Source: Deltaproteobacteria bacterium HGW-Deltaproteobacteria-15
Lineage (GTDB): Bacteria > Desulfobacterota > DSM-4660 > Desulfatiglandales > HGW-15
Length of the DNA: 64,000 bases
Reading direction: 5' to 3'
Assembly: GCA_002840535.1 (NCBI GenBank)
Contig: PHBH01000015.1
Span: forward strand, 37,363 to 101,362
Shown: in pieces, positions 53,385 to 63,369 of the stretch
How positions within the stretch are numbered: the first letter of the stretch is position 1
Layout of the letters: each line of letters starts with the position of its first letter
The notes under the pieces: model-generated
The model's input: the letters and a program-made list of their open reading frames with translations, nothing else
Told to the model about the DNA's origin: nothing
The model's database searches: none
Translations under genes and position numbers: made by a program

Positions 53385-55232
53385 CTACTCTTTTCCTCCT
53401 TCTTCCCCTGGTTCATCTCCGGATGATTTTTCTTCGTCGGACTGGGACCTCTGCTGCAGGTCCATCATTCCCTTTCTCAGGAGTTCGCCGAGGTTCGATG
53501 TCGCACCACTGCGGCTGTCCGTATAACTCTTGTAGATCTCCCTCTCTTCGCTCTCCTCCAACTTCCTGATGGAAAGCCCAATCTTCTTCTCTCCTCTTGC
53601 GACATTGATCACCCTTGCCTGGATCACGTCATCGACATTGAATCTGCTAAGAGGATTGCCGCCTTTCTCCTTGGACAGTTCCGATACATGGATGAGACCT
53701 TCTATGCCTTCCTCCAGTTCAACGAATACGCCGAAATCGGTCACATTGGTCACCGTTCCCGTGACCCGGGTTCCGGGCCTGTACTTTACGGGCGCCTGAT
53801 CCCAGGGGTCGGTCATGAGCTGTTTGATCCCCAGCGAGAACCGCTCATTCTGCTTATCGATGTTGAGGACCACTGCCTGGACTTCCTGGCCCTTCTTGTA
53901 AAGCTCGGAAGGATGTTTGATCCTCCTGGTCCAGGAGATATCGGAGATGTGTACGAGACCATCGATTCCTTCATCGATGCCGATGAAAATCCCGAAGTCC
54001 GTAATGTTCTTGATCTTGCCCGCGATGGTCGTCCCCACCGGATATTTCTCTCCAATGAGGTCCCAGGGGTTGGGTTCGGCCTGTTTGAGGCCAAGAGAGA
54101 TGCGCTTGTTCCCGGAGTCGATATTCAACACCATGGCCTCGACGATGTCGCCGACCTTCACCACCTGAGAAGGATGGCGGATCTTTCTGGTCCAGGACAT
54201 CTCGGAAACATGGATGAGGCCCTCGATCCCCTCTTCCACCTCTACAAAGGCGCCGTAATCGGCGAGGCTTACCACCCGCCCTTTGATGCGGCTTCCAACA
54301 GGATACTTCTGGTCTGCGTCGGTCCAGGGATCGGACTTGAGTTGTTTCAGGCCCAGGGAGACCCTTCCGCTCTGCTCGTCGAAATTGAGGACCTTTACCG
54401 TGATCTCATCCCCGATCTGATACATCTCGGATGGATGCCCCACTCGTCCCCACGACATGTCGGTGATATGCAGCAGTCCGTCGATTCCGCCAAGGTCGAT
54501 AAAAAGGCCGTACTCCGTGATGTTCTTCACCGAACCAGTCAGAACAGCCCCGGGGGCCATGTTCTGCAGGGTCTTTTCCCTCATCTCAGCCCTTTCTGCC
54601 TCGAGCAGGGCTCTTCGGGAGAGAACGATATTCGATCGACGCTTGTTGTACTTCAGGATTTTGAACTCATGCATCGTTCCGATGAGGGAGTCGAAATCCT
54701 TGATCGGCTTCAAACTGATCTGAGAACCGGGAAGGAAGGCGGGAAGCCCTATGTCCACGGACATGCCTCCTTTAACCCTCGCCGTCACCTTTCCCTTGAT
54801 AGTGAGCCCCTTCTCATAAACCTCTCGGATCTCGTCCCAGATCTTGATCTTGGCAGCCTTCTCCTTGGACAGGATGATGATCCCCTCGTCATCTTCCCTG
54901 CGTTCCAGGATCACATCCACCGGATCTCCCACTCTGGCCGTGATGTTCCCTTCCGGGTCGATGAACTCGCTGATAGGGATCTGGCCTTCGGATTTGTATC
55001 CGATGTCCACGAGGACAAATTCCTTGTCCACATGCACGATTTCCCCACGAACGAGTCCCCCTTCCTCGATGCTCTTCAGGCTTTCCTCATAGAGCTCCAG
55101 GAAGTTCTTGTCCTGATCCGACTTTGCTGTCCCAGCGGGACTGAGTTGGGCCGTTTCAGATTCAAAGGCCTCTTGTTTCCGATCGGTTTGAGCCATCATG
55201 TCGTCCTGTGATTTATCTGTTTGTTGTCCCAT
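53385..55232 (-). CDS. rpsA: 30S ribosomal protein S1
   Basis: A 615-residue RNA-binding protein with six S1 (OB-fold) repeats that recruits mRNA to the 30S subunit. Repeats three to six share the motif GxRxxGxVxxxxDFGxFVELEEGIEGLIHVSE. For example GTRVTGTVTNVTDFGVFVEL and GTTIAGKIKNITDFGIFIGI. The N-terminal 60 residues are acidic/Gln-rich. ATG 55232 is preceded by GAGGGGG at 11 bases; the frame open to 55283 adds an unconserved stretch. A promoter is likely at 55274-55302. Slightly longer than E. coli S1 (557). Confidence 0.96.
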   Translation of the reverse strand: MGQQTDKSQDDMMAQTDRKQEAFESETAQLSPAGTAKSDQDKNFLELYEESLKSIEEGGLVRGEIVHVDKEFVLVDIGYKSEGQIPISEFIDPEGNITARVGDPVDVILERREDDEGIIILSKEKAAKIKIWDEIREVYEKGLTIKGKVTARVKGGMSVDIGLPAFLPGSQISLKPIKDFDSLIGTMHEFKILKYNKRRSNIVLSRRALLEAERAEMREKTLQNMAPGAVLTGSVKNITEYGLFIDLGGIDGLLHITDMSWGRVGHPSEMYQIGDEITVKVLNFDEQSGRVSLGLKQLKSDPWTDADQKYPVGSRIKGRVVSLADYGAFVEVEEGIEGLIHVSEMSWTRKIRHPSQVVKVGDIVEAMVLNIDSGNKRISLGLKQAEPNPWDLIGEKYPVGTTIAGKIKNITDFGIFIGIDEGIDGLVHISDISWTRRIKHPSELYKKGQEVQAVVLNIDKQNERFSLGIKQLMTDPWDQAPVKYRPGTRVTGTVTNVTDFGVFVELEEGIEGLIHVSELSKEKGGNPLSRFNVDDVIQARVINVARGEKKIGLSIRKLEESEEREIYKSYTDSRSGATSNLGELLRKGMMDLQQRSQSDEEKSSGDEPGEEGGKE

Positions 55233-55273
55233 CGACGCTTTTACCCCCTCTTGTTCTCTCCCAAAAATGTATT

Positions 55274-55302
55274 TTACTAACAAATATGGCCGAAAAGTTC
55301 AA
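55274..55302 (-). promoter_or_regulatory. Candidate promoter for rpsA
   Basis: TTGAAC (55302-55297), 17 bases, TAGTAA (55279-55274) on the minus strand, about 40 bases before the rpsA start. A GC-rich stretch between cmk and rpsA could be a hairpin, but no clean terminator is seen. Confidence 0.35.
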
Positions 55303-55384
55303 TAATTAAGTCTCATAATCTGAAACGGCCGGCGCCCCGGAAGAATTCCCCGGTTTTCCCCGGAGCGCTGACTGAAAGAATCTA

Positions 55385-56065
55385 TTATGAGTCTTGCCTC
55401 ATACGATCCAGCATGATTCTCATTACCTGATCCGTACTGAGGCGCGAGGTATCGATGATCACGGCATCTTTGGCCGGCACCAGCGGCGCAATGGTGCGCC
55501 GGCTGTCCTGTTCGTCTCTTTTCCTCAGCTCCTTTTCGACCTCCTCCCTCGCCACGGACTCCCCCCTGGCCAGCCTCTCACGGTACCGCCTTTCAGCCCG
55601 TATATCGACAGCCGCCGTCAGGAAAAACTTGTATTTCGCCTGTGGAAAGACGACGGTCCCCATGTCTCTGCCTTCAGCGACGATCTTCCCTTCACGGCCG
55701 ATCCTTCGCTGAAGCGCCGTCATGGCATCCCTCACTTCCTTGACTGCCGATATCGTGGAAGAAAGGAGATCCATTTCCGGCGTTCTGATGGCTTCTGACA
55801 CGTCTTCCTCTCCTATGAAGAGGAGGTTGTCTCCGGGGCCTGTTTCAAAACGGAGATCCAGTCCTGCGCATAATTCTGCCAGATGCCCGGGCGCGCGCAT
55901 ATCGATCCCCCTTCTCCTGGCCTGGAGCGCCACGGCGCGATACATTGCACCCGTATCCAGATAGGAATACCCGACTTGCCGGGCGAGCAGTCTGCTGAGA
56001 GTGCTCTTGCCGCTTCCCGCCGGACCGTCGATGGTAATGATGTCCAACCTCGAAGGGCCGGTCAT
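55385..56065 (-). CDS. cmk: Cytidylate kinase
   Basis: A 226-residue kinase that phosphorylates CMP and dCMP. The P-loop is IDGPAGSGKST near residue 13. Further signatures are YLDTGAMYRAVALQARR, EDVSEAIRTPEMDLLSS, GRDMGTVVFPQAKYKFFLTA and LVPAKDAVIIDTS. ATG 56065 has AGAGGAAATC upstream; the open frame to 56218 adds an unrelated stretch. First of cmk-rpsA-sppA. Confidence 0.96.
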   Translation of the reverse strand: MTGPSRLDIITIDGPAGSGKSTLSRLLARQVGYSYLDTGAMYRAVALQARRRGIDMRAPGHLAELCAGLDLRFETGPGDNLLFIGEEDVSEAIRTPEMDLLSSTISAVKEVRDAMTALQRRIGREGKIVAEGRDMGTVVFPQAKYKFFLTAAVDIRAERRYRERLARGESVAREEVEKELRKRDEQDSRRTIAPLVPAKDAVIIDTSRLSTDQVMRIMLDRMRQDS

Positions 56066-56233
56066 GATTTCCTCTTGCCGTGCAGACCGCAGATGTCTGT
56101 TCGGGAGTTGCTCGAACGAATCGGCGCGGAACCGCTCGACGTGAAGTGTCGAACCGAAAAACGAGCTTTTGCATGCCGCACCACGGCACGGGCGTCCCTC
56201 TTTCGGGGACACGCACAACCCCTTCGCAGGAAG

Positions 56234-57079
56234 CTATAGCTCCAGTTCGCTGTTTTCTCTTGCTGCTTCAATCCTGATGCCGGAATTCTTTTTATTGGCA
56301 AGATCCTCACACAGCACCTTGATGGCCGTCACTTCCGGATCTGTTCTGGATGGATCATGGTGAAAGAGGATCAGCCGATTCACGCCGGCTCGATAGGCGA
56401 GGTTGAACGCGGATTCATAATCTGAATGGCCCCAATCTCTTCTTTCAGGAATTTCCTGGGGGGTGTATTGTGAATCATGAATCAGGATGTCTGCGCCCTG
56501 GCAGAACCTGACGTAATCGTCCGGGGACCTGCCTTCCCAGGAGTCCTTCCTCAGTTCGTTATCCGTAATGAAGACCAGTACCTTTCCACCCTCGTGGAAG
56601 CGGTACCCGAAACCTCCCTGCGGATGATGAAGAGGAATGCTGTCTATCGTTGTGCCGTCGATTTCAAGGATCCCTTTGTTGATTCTATTCAGAAAAGTAA
56701 CTTGCGCCTTCAAGGCGTCGAAGGTAATAGGGAAGAAACCGTCCCCCATCTTGTTGTCAAAGGTATATCTCAGCCCCTTCATGCACGTGGGGTACCCGTC
56801 TATGGAAAGCCTGTTTGCCTTCTGGTATATGGGGGAGAAAAAAGGAAAGCCCAGGATGTGATCCCAGTGAATATGCGTAATCAGGAGGTGAACGTCCAGC
56901 TCCTTGCCGGTCGCCGTCAATTTCTCTCCAAGGGCCCTGATGCCGGTCCCCGCATCAATGATGACGGTTCTGCCGCATCCCAGGGTAAGTTCAACGCAGG
57001 TCGTGTTTCCACCATACAATGTGGTATTTTTACCAGGTACTGCGATGGAACCCCTGGTGCCCCAGAACTTGACCTTCAT
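56234..57079 (-). CDS. Metallo-beta-lactamase-fold hydrolase
   Basis: A 281-residue cytosolic MBL protein of the PhnP/RNase Z-like group. The first block is VKFWGTRGSIAVPGKN, followed by TLYGGNTTCVEL and the metal motif LITHIHWDHILGFPFF. Then VFITDNELR, LIHDSQYTP and LILFHHDPSRTD supply the remaining metal ligands. The reaction is unassigned; phosphodiester or nucleotide hydrolysis is usual. A promoter is predicted at 57163-57191. It is followed in the same direction by cmk. Confidence 0.87.
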   Translation of the reverse strand: MKVKFWGTRGSIAVPGKNTTLYGGNTTCVELTLGCGRTVIIDAGTGIRALGEKLTATGKELDVHLLITHIHWDHILGFPFFSPIYQKANRLSIDGYPTCMKGLRYTFDNKMGDGFFPITFDALKAQVTFLNRINKGILEIDGTTIDSIPLHHPQGGFGYRFHEGGKVLVFITDNELRKDSWEGRSPDDYVRFCQGADILIHDSQYTPQEIPERRDWGHSDYESAFNLAYRAGVNRLILFHHDPSRTDPEVTAIKVLCEDLANKKNSGIRIEAARENSELEL

Positions 57080-57162
57080 AGTCCCCTACCCCGTCACCTC
57101 CTTCCATTCCCAACCAGGATCAAAAGCAATGAATTTGGAATGATTCCGAAGGAGAATACAGA

Positions 57163-57191
57163 AATTTACGTGATCCAAATGCCAGTGTCAA
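57163..57191 (-). promoter_or_regulatory. Promoter for the MBL hydrolase gene
   Basis: TTGACA (57191-57186), 17 bases, TAAATT (57168-57163), about 85 bases before the start codon. Confidence 0.45.
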
Positions 57192-57245
57192 TTTAAATGT
57201 TTCCGCCGCAATGCCCGTGTCTTTGAGGAGCGTCGCGTACGCAAG

Positions 57246-57336
57246 CCCCGGATCCAGGATCCAGGATGCAGAATGGAAAAAACACATGATGCTGAACCCT
57301 GAATCTCTTGTATCCTGGATCTTGCATCCTGTATCA
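57246..57336. repeat. Inverted GATCCAGGATGCAGA word array
   Basis: A left arm (gatccaggatccaggatgca) and a right arm (tgtatcctggatcttgcatc) surround a 30-base middle. Same family as 24431 and 31124. It lies between the divergent MBL and asnB genes. Confidence 0.7.
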
Positions 57337-57358
57337 CCGCTCCGCTGCCATTTTGGTA

Positions 57359-57387
57359 TTGCATTGCAGAAGACCCGATAGCATACT
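57359..57387 (+). promoter_or_regulatory. Candidate promoter for asnB
   Basis: TTGCAT (57359-57364), 17 bases, CATACT (57382-57387), 27 bases before ATG 57415. Confidence 0.35.
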
Positions 57388-57414
57388 CGCTATACTCCGA
57401 GTAAAGGCGGGATT

Positions 57415-59313
57415 ATGTGCGGAATTTGCGGAATTCTTGATTTTCGCGAACAGAACGTGAACAGGGAAATCCTCCGGGAAATGTGCAGCTCCTTTGTCTA
57501 CAGAGGCCCGGACGATGAGGGGACTTTCGCGTCTCCTCCTGTCGGTCTCGGGCATCGCAGGCTCAGCATCATCGATCTCTCCCCGGCAGGACATCAACCC
57601 ATGTCCAATGAGGACGGATCCCTCAGTATCGTTTTCAATGGCGAGATATACGATTTCGAAGTCTTGAGGAAGAGACTTCTCCGGTCCGGTCACACGTTGA
57701 AAAGCCGCACGGACACGGAGGCGATCCTTCACCTCTATGAAGATGAAGGAACAGAGTCACTCAGGTTCCTGAATGGGATGTTCGCCTTCGGGCTTTGGGA
57801 CGCGACTAGAAAGCGTCTCTGGCTTGCAAGAGACCGTCTGGGAATAAAGCCCCTTTACTATTCGTGGGACGGGAACCGGCTCGTCTTTGCTTCAGAGATC
57901 AAGGCCATCCTGAAAGATCCTTCCATAAGAAAAGAGCTGGATCTTCAGGCTCTCGACCTGTACCTGGCCCTCAACTACATTCCAGCGCCATGGACGATTT
58001 TTCGTAACATCAGAAAACTTCCCCCGGGAAGCCACCTTGTAGCGGAAGGGGGGAGGATCGCCGTTGAGAGTTTCTGGCATTTGGGCAGGACGGATGGTCC
58101 CGGAGTTTCGGGATCAGTGGAGGAGGAAAAGCATCGCCTGTACGATTTGCTGGAGGCAGCCGTGAGAAGGCGGCTGATTGCAGACGTCCCGCTCGGGGCT
58201 TTTCTGAGCGGAGGGATCGACTCCAGCATCATTGTGGCCCTGATGGCCAGGAACTCCTCGCGACCGGTCAAGACCTTTTCCATCGGGTTCAAGGACCTCC
58301 CCTCTTTTGACGAGACGGAGTATGCCAGGGAAGTGGCCCGGTTCAATCAGACCGAGCACTATGAATTTAAGCTGGACCACAGCGACATCCTCCATGCCTT
58401 CCCGAAGGTGCTCGAAACATTTGACGAGCCCTTTGCAGACTCCTCTTCCGTACCGACCTACATTGTTTCCAGAGAGACCAGAAACCATGTAACCGTCGCC
58501 CTTTCAGGAGACGGCGGGGATGAGCTGTTTGCCGGGTACAGGATGTATCGTGGCGAATATTGGTCAGGTTATTACGGGATGGTCCCTCGATTGATCCGTA
58601 ACGGCCTCATTGCGCCTTTTTTCGACCTGCTGCCGGACGCCAGAGACAACCCGGGCCTGGAAAAGATCAGGAGGGCAAAGAAGTTCGTGCGCGGCATGAG
58701 CCTCTCTTTTCCTGAACGCTTCTGCAGGTGGAGGGAAATTTTTGCCTTTTCCCAGCGAAAGGCTCTGCTGAAAGATCCTCCGGACGAGGATCTGTTTCTC
58801 GCCCTCACCTGTCGCGAGATGGAAGCACGGGAGAACCGGTTCCCGGGAGACCTGGTGAATCTGATGCTCTACCTGGATACCACAGGCCTTCTGCCGGGAG
58901 ATATGCTGTCAAAGGTTGACCGTATGAGCATGCTGAACTCTCTGGAAGTCCGGGTCCCGTTCCTCGACTACACGGTGGTAGAGCATGTCTTCGGTATTCA
59001 CGGATCGAAAAAGCTGGGTCTGAGGGGAGGCAAACCCCTTCTGGTCGATACATTCAAGGAAATCCTGCCGGCCATGGTCCACAAAAGGCCGAAATGCGGG
59101 TTTGAGATGCCCATTGCGGCATGGCTGAGAAAGGAACTCCGGTTTCTCATCGACGAGTACCTTCGGGAGGAAGTCGTTCGGGGAACCGGTCTCTTTCATT
59201 TCCCTGCCATCAGCCGTCTGATCAACGATCACATGTCAGGCCGCCGGGATACCTCCTGGCAGCTCTGGAATCTGATTGTGTTCCAGTACTGGTATGAGCG
59301 ATACATGAAATGA
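57415..59313 (+). CDS. asnB: Glutamine-hydrolysing asparagine synthase
   Basis: A 632-residue enzyme making asparagine from aspartate, glutamine and ATP. The class II glutaminase domain starts MCGICGILDF with the nucleophile Cys2, then RGPDDEGTF and GLGHRRLSIIDLS. The synthetase domain has the PPi-loop FLSGGIDSS near residue 265 and VALSGDGGDELFAGY. Length and order are typical of the AsnB family used both in primary metabolism and in surface-polysaccharide or peptide modification. Monocistronic. A ribosome site AAGGCGG precedes the start. Confidence 0.94.
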   Translation: MCGICGILDFREQNVNREILREMCSSFVYRGPDDEGTFASPPVGLGHRRLSIIDLSPAGHQPMSNEDGSLSIVFNGEIYDFEVLRKRLLRSGHTLKSRTDTEAILHLYEDEGTESLRFLNGMFAFGLWDATRKRLWLARDRLGIKPLYYSWDGNRLVFASEIKAILKDPSIRKELDLQALDLYLALNYIPAPWTIFRNIRKLPPGSHLVAEGGRIAVESFWHLGRTDGPGVSGSVEEEKHRLYDLLEAAVRRRLIADVPLGAFLSGGIDSSIIVALMARNSSRPVKTFSIGFKDLPSFDETEYAREVARFNQTEHYEFKLDHSDILHAFPKVLETFDEPFADSSSVPTYIVSRETRNHVTVALSGDGGDELFAGYRMYRGEYWSGYYGMVPRLIRNGLIAPFFDLLPDARDNPGLEKIRRAKKFVRGMSLSFPERFCRWREIFAFSQRKALLKDPPDEDLFLALTCREMEARENRFPGDLVNLMLYLDTTGLLPGDMLSKVDRMSMLNSLEVRVPFLDYTVVEHVFGIHGSKKLGLRGGKPLLVDTFKEILPAMVHKRPKCGFEMPIAAWLRKELRFLIDEYLREEVVRGTGLFHFPAISRLINDHMSGRRDTSWQLWNLIVFQYWYERYMK

Positions 59314-59660
59314 GTGTTCAGAGTTCAGTGTTCAGGGTTCAGAGGACGATAAGATTTCTCCCCCGGCCTTCGCCGGAGTCGAAATGACATTCAATGCAAC
59401 TTCCTTCTAGGACAAGACGCTGGTGCAGTGTGTCCAACTGTTGCAGGAACGAACATCGCCTCGAATGGATAAGATGAATAATTAATGCGTCTCATTGTTG
59501 TCCTGACTCCGTCATTCCGGCGGAGGCCGGAATCCAGTCTTCTTCTTGATGCCGGTCGACGTTATTGGATACCTGATTCTTTATTCGATGTTCGACGTTC
59601 ATTTTCTCAAGTAGCTTTCTTCCTGAACCCTGAACACCGAACACTGAACACTTTCTTTAT
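59312..59660. repeat. Repeat-filled gap between asnB and the aminopeptidase gene
   Basis: About 350 bases without a gene, made largely of repeats: GTTCAG words 59314-59343, a ctcccccggccttcgccgga element 59348-59392, gtcattccggcggaggccgg 59504-59535, TTCGATGTTCGACGTTC 59583-59600 and inverse ctgaacaccgaacactgaac words 59629-59654. The GTTCAG arms at each end are in opposite sense. Confidence 0.65.
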
Positions 59661-59675
59661 TCCGGGAGTTTGAAG

Positions 59676-60722
59676 ATGATGATCAAGAAGGTTTTTCGTC
59701 TTTTTGCCCCCGCCTTCGTCCTGCTGTCTCTTACCGGATGCGGTATGGGCTACTACATGCATCTGGCGTACGGCCAGCTGAGGCTGGTCTGGGGTGCGGT
59801 TCCCGTGGAAGAGGCCGTTAAGGAAGGACCGCTCTCGTCCGAAGAGTTGGAACAGCTGCAGCTGATAGGCGCAGTCAAGAAGTTCGGAGAACAAGAGCTG
59901 GGGCTGAAGAGCACCGGATCCTATGAGACTGTCTACCTCAAATCCCGGCAAAACCCGCTGTACACGGTCTCCGCTTCCCCGAAGGATCGTCTCGCCCGGG
60001 TCACGTGGTGGTTTCCCATTGTAGGGGAAATGCCCTATATCGGCTTTTTCGATGTCGAGAGCGCAAATGAAAGGAAGGAGAAACTGCTCAAGCAGGACCT
60101 CGATGTGATCGTCTCAAAGGCCAATGCATACAGCACGCTCGGATGGTTCAATGATCCTGTGACCCTGAATCTCCTGGACGCCGGCGACGTCGAGCTGGCA
60201 CAGATTATCCTTCATGAGATGACCCACACCACCTTATATGTAAAAGGGCAGGGTGAATTCAACGAGGGGATCGCCATGCTTGTGGGCCTGGCCGGCGCAG
60301 CCCGGTTCTTTGAACAGAGACACGGTCCGGCCCATGCCCTTGCAATTGAGGCCAGGCAGGCCGTTGAAGAAGAGCGAGGTTTTTCTTCATTTCTGGATTC
60401 CATCCTGAAAAGGCTGGAGGAGCTCTATGGTTCATCTCTTGGATACGAAGAGAAACTTGCTCGCAGAGAGGCGACTTTCTCTGCCGCGCTTGAGGAGTTC
60501 AACATCCTGAAAAAGGATCTTCATGTGCAGCGCTATATCCGCTTCGGTTCATCGGGGTTGAACAATGCCTATCTGATGTCCCTGGCGCTTTATCACCGCC
60601 ATTTCTCTTTATTCGAAGCCATGCTCTCCCGGGAGGGTTCTGTCAGGAACATGCTGGCCACACTCCGGCACATTTCCGAAGAAGAGGGAAACATGCTGAG
60701 CAAGATGCGATCGAGACTCTGA
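59676..60722 (+). CDS. Lipoprotein zinc aminopeptidase (COG4324 type)
   Basis: A 348-residue predicted lipoprotein. The signal peptide ends in a lipobox (SLTGC near residue 22), so it should be anchored in the membrane facing the periplasm. A gluzincin zinc site is seen in IILHEMTHTTLY (about 180-190) with a later Glu in EFNEGIAMLVG. A helical C-terminus follows. The family is annotated as predicted aminopeptidase; substrates are unknown. GGGAG lies 7 bases before ATG 59676; the TTG at 59670 is less likely. The AsmA-like gene follows after 6 bases. Confidence 0.82.
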   Translation: MMIKKVFRLFAPAFVLLSLTGCGMGYYMHLAYGQLRLVWGAVPVEEAVKEGPLSSEELEQLQLIGAVKKFGEQELGLKSTGSYETVYLKSRQNPLYTVSASPKDRLARVTWWFPIVGEMPYIGFFDVESANERKEKLLKQDLDVIVSKANAYSTLGWFNDPVTLNLLDAGDVELAQIILHEMTHTTLYVKGQGEFNEGIAMLVGLAGAARFFEQRHGPAHALAIEARQAVEEERGFSSFLDSILKRLEELYGSSLGYEEKLARREATFSAALEEFNILKKDLHVQRYIRFGSSGLNNAYLMSLALYHRHFSLFEAMLSREGSVRNMLATLRHISEEEGNMLSKMRSRL

Positions 60723-60728
60723 ACACCG

Positions 60729-63356
60729 ATGAAGACGGCGAGAAGAATCCTCCTCCTTCTTTCACTGATTGTCGTCATCTGCCTTCTCATTGCAGGAGGA
60801 ATCCTTGCCTATTTCCATTTCCACCCTGAAAAGATAAAAGGCATGGCGGAAGAATCCCTGTCCCGCGCTATCGGAGCGGATCTCACCGTCGGAAGCCTCT
60901 CTTATTCCATGAGCCCCCTGAGCCTGTCGGCTTCCGACATCCTGGTCCGCAACAAGGGACCGGCCTCCGGATTTCTTCTCAGGATCCCCACCTTGAACGC
61001 AGGAATGGCCCTTCAAGGTTCATTCGGCAGGAGGACTCTTGTCGTCAGGGAACTGAGTCTTCCCAAGCTCTCGCTGAACATTTCCCGGGAGGCGGAGTTG
61101 CCCGGGTTCGACTTTCATCCCGGGACTTCTTCCCTTCCGGCCAGGATTGCGACCGGGTTGGTATCGCTTCTTCTTTTTCGAGACGTCAGGCTCGAGCACG
61201 GCAGCATAGAAGACGGCTCTGTTGTGGCGGAATTTGTGGAGGGAAGAATCCGGCTCAGCCGGATCCACGGTGAATTCCGCCCTGCCGAGCCGCCCGAGGT
61301 GACATGCCGCGCGGAGCTGCGTCTTGGGAATGGAATGACAGCCGATCTCCCTCTTTTCCGAATCACCGGACCGAAGGTCTTTTCTCTCTCGGATCCGGTA
61401 ACCGGGAAACTGTTCTTCAACAATGGAGTCCTGAGCTTTCCCGGAGTAAAGGTTTCCGCTCTTTCCGGAAAAGGAGACTTCACGGCAAAAACGCTGAAGC
61501 ACATCGCTTTTGAATTCCTTGATTTCAGCGCATCACCGGTCGTCGTTTCCTTGAAAGGACGCGAGGTGCGGGTTGAGAAAGCCCGCTTTACCGCCGATCA
61601 GGGCTTCCTGGATCCAGGGCGAAATGCTGTTTCTTTTCCCGCGATCAACATCAGTTCCTCATTGGTCAGGAACATGAGGGCAGGTTTGGAGATCGGTGCG
61701 GACGAGAGCCGCATTACGCTCTCGGCCGAAAAAGCCCGCATCTGGGAGCCCCTGAACGCTCTCAATCTCATTCCGGCAGGATGGACTTTCAGCGGAGAGG
61801 ACGGCTTCCAGGGCAAAGCGACCCTCAACGAAAACGGGTGGTCTTATTCCGGGAACCTGAATCTCAAGGAAATGGGCTTCCAGGACCCTACGGGAAATTA
61901 CGTTGGAGAAAGAATTTTGCTGGAGGCAGATTTTGAGGGGAAAAGCAGCGCCGGCCGGCCCATGGGCCTCAAGTATTCCGCGAAAATGGGGAAGGGGGAA
62001 ATCCTTCTCAACCGCACATACGTCGACTTGAACAGGAACAGCTTCCATTTCTCGGGGGACGCGGAAATCGGCCTCGCAATGGAGCGGGCTCGATCCACGT
62101 TCACCATGAAGCTCGAGGAAATCCTGTCCCTCTCAGGCCGAACCGCTTTGGAGTTCGAAAAGCGGGATCCCTTTCTGCTCCTGGCATTCCATGTTCCTGA
62201 GACACCCATCGGGCCTGTGTTCCAGCACCTTCTCTCGGAGCCATATAAGAGAGAGGTTCCTTTCCTGGACGGAATGAGCGCATCCGGCGATTTTTCCGCG
62301 GATGTGGAACTCTCGATTGGTTCAGGATGGGGACTGAAGTCCCGTTGCAGGATGCTCCAGGGGACAATTTCCTCGAAAGATCCTTCCTTCCGGCTTCAGG
62401 GGGTTCGACTCGATCTGCCCTTTCTTCTCGCGAGTGGAAAGGTCGAAGGTGGCGAGAGTGAAACCGGAACCTTGCAGATCGATTCCATGGAACTCCCGTT
62501 TCTGCCCGCTCAGCCCCTGAATGTGGAGATGAATTCCGGGCCGAACACTCTTTTTCTCAAAGGCCCGATCACTCTCATGGTGGACGGCGGAAACGTGGAG
62601 ATCGGTTCCGTATCCGCGGCTGAGCTCCTGACCGGCCCCGTTGTCCGCACCAGCCTTTCCGTGAAAGAGCTGGGTCTGGATCCTGTTCTCTCGAAGATCT
62701 GGCCTCGATCGGTGCAGGGCAGGCTGACAGGCCGGCTTGATCCTGTTCTCTATGCACAAGGCGCCATTTCCGGCAAGGGGATGCTGAAGGCGGATCTCTT
62801 CGGAGGCGAGGCGGTAATTGACAATCTCGGTCTGACGGGGCTCTTCACCTTCCCTGTACTTTCTCTGGATGCGCAGTGGGAAGACATCTCCCTGCTCGAA
62901 TTGTCCAGGGACACTTCCTTCGGCCGGATCCAGGGGACGCTGAGAGGCCGCGTCAAGGGACTGGAAATCGCCCAGGTTCAGCCCCAGAGGTTCGATCTCT
63001 TTGTGGAGACGGTGCAAAAAAAAGGAGTCCCGCAGAAGATCAGCATCGCTGCTGTCGACAACATCGCGCGTATCGGCTCCGGACAGAGCCCTTTCATGGG
63101 TGCGGCAGGCCTGTTCTCGAAATTCTTCAGGGAATTTAACTACAGCAAAATCGGTGTGAAAGCGATCCTGGAAAACGATACCTTTCGGGTCAATGGAACC
63201 ATCCGGGAAGGAGACGTGGAGTATCTTGTAAAAAGGGGTAGCTTTTCGGGGGTAAATGTTGTAAACCAAAATCCTGACAATCGTATAAGTTTCAAGGATA
63301 TGCTCAAAAGAATCCAGAGGATCGGCTCTTCGGAGAGCGCTCCGGTGATCCGTTGA
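60729..63356 (+). CDS. AsmA-like/YdbH-type envelope protein
   Basis: An 875-residue protein anchored by one N-terminal membrane segment (about 8-30) with the bulk in the periplasm. AsmA-family opening HPEKIKGMAEESLSRAIGAD is followed by long beta-rich repeats and the C-terminal DUF748/YdbH-like block VETVQKKGVPQKISIAAVDN. Such proteins form tube-like bridges carrying phospholipid between the membranes; E. coli YdbH does so with YnbE and YdbL. The YdbL-like gene 13 bases downstream supports this identity. No strong ribosome site; probably translated by coupling to the gene 6 bases upstream. Confidence 0.8.
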   Translation: MKTARRILLLLSLIVVICLLIAGGILAYFHFHPEKIKGMAEESLSRAIGADLTVGSLSYSMSPLSLSASDILVRNKGPASGFLLRIPTLNAGMALQGSFGRRTLVVRELSLPKLSLNISREAELPGFDFHPGTSSLPARIATGLVSLLLFRDVRLEHGSIEDGSVVAEFVEGRIRLSRIHGEFRPAEPPEVTCRAELRLGNGMTADLPLFRITGPKVFSLSDPVTGKLFFNNGVLSFPGVKVSALSGKGDFTAKTLKHIAFEFLDFSASPVVVSLKGREVRVEKARFTADQGFLDPGRNAVSFPAINISSSLVRNMRAGLEIGADESRITLSAEKARIWEPLNALNLIPAGWTFSGEDGFQGKATLNENGWSYSGNLNLKEMGFQDPTGNYVGERILLEADFEGKSSAGRPMGLKYSAKMGKGEILLNRTYVDLNRNSFHFSGDAEIGLAMERARSTFTMKLEEILSLSGRTALEFEKRDPFLLLAFHVPETPIGPVFQHLLSEPYKREVPFLDGMSASGDFSADVELSIGSGWGLKSRCRMLQGTISSKDPSFRLQGVRLDLPFLLASGKVEGGESETGTLQIDSMELPFLPAQPLNVEMNSGPNTLFLKGPITLMVDGGNVEIGSVSAAELLTGPVVRTSLSVKELGLDPVLSKIWPRSVQGRLTGRLDPVLYAQGAISGKGMLKADLFGGEAVIDNLGLTGLFTFPVLSLDAQWEDISLLELSRDTSFGRIQGTLRGRVKGLEIAQVQPQRFDLFVETVQKKGVPQKISIAAVDNIARIGSGQSPFMGAAGLFSKFFREFNYSKIGVKAILENDTFRVNGTIREGDVEYLVKRGSFSGVNVVNQNPDNRISFKDMLKRIQRIGSSESAPVIR

Positions 63357-63369
63357 AGGGAGTCCGACC

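Noticed and set aside
53688..55211. A 507-codon plus-strand frame opposite rpsA
   Set aside because: Long only because the S1 repeats are GC-rich and the opposite strand lacks stops; composition is unlike a protein and rpsA is certain.
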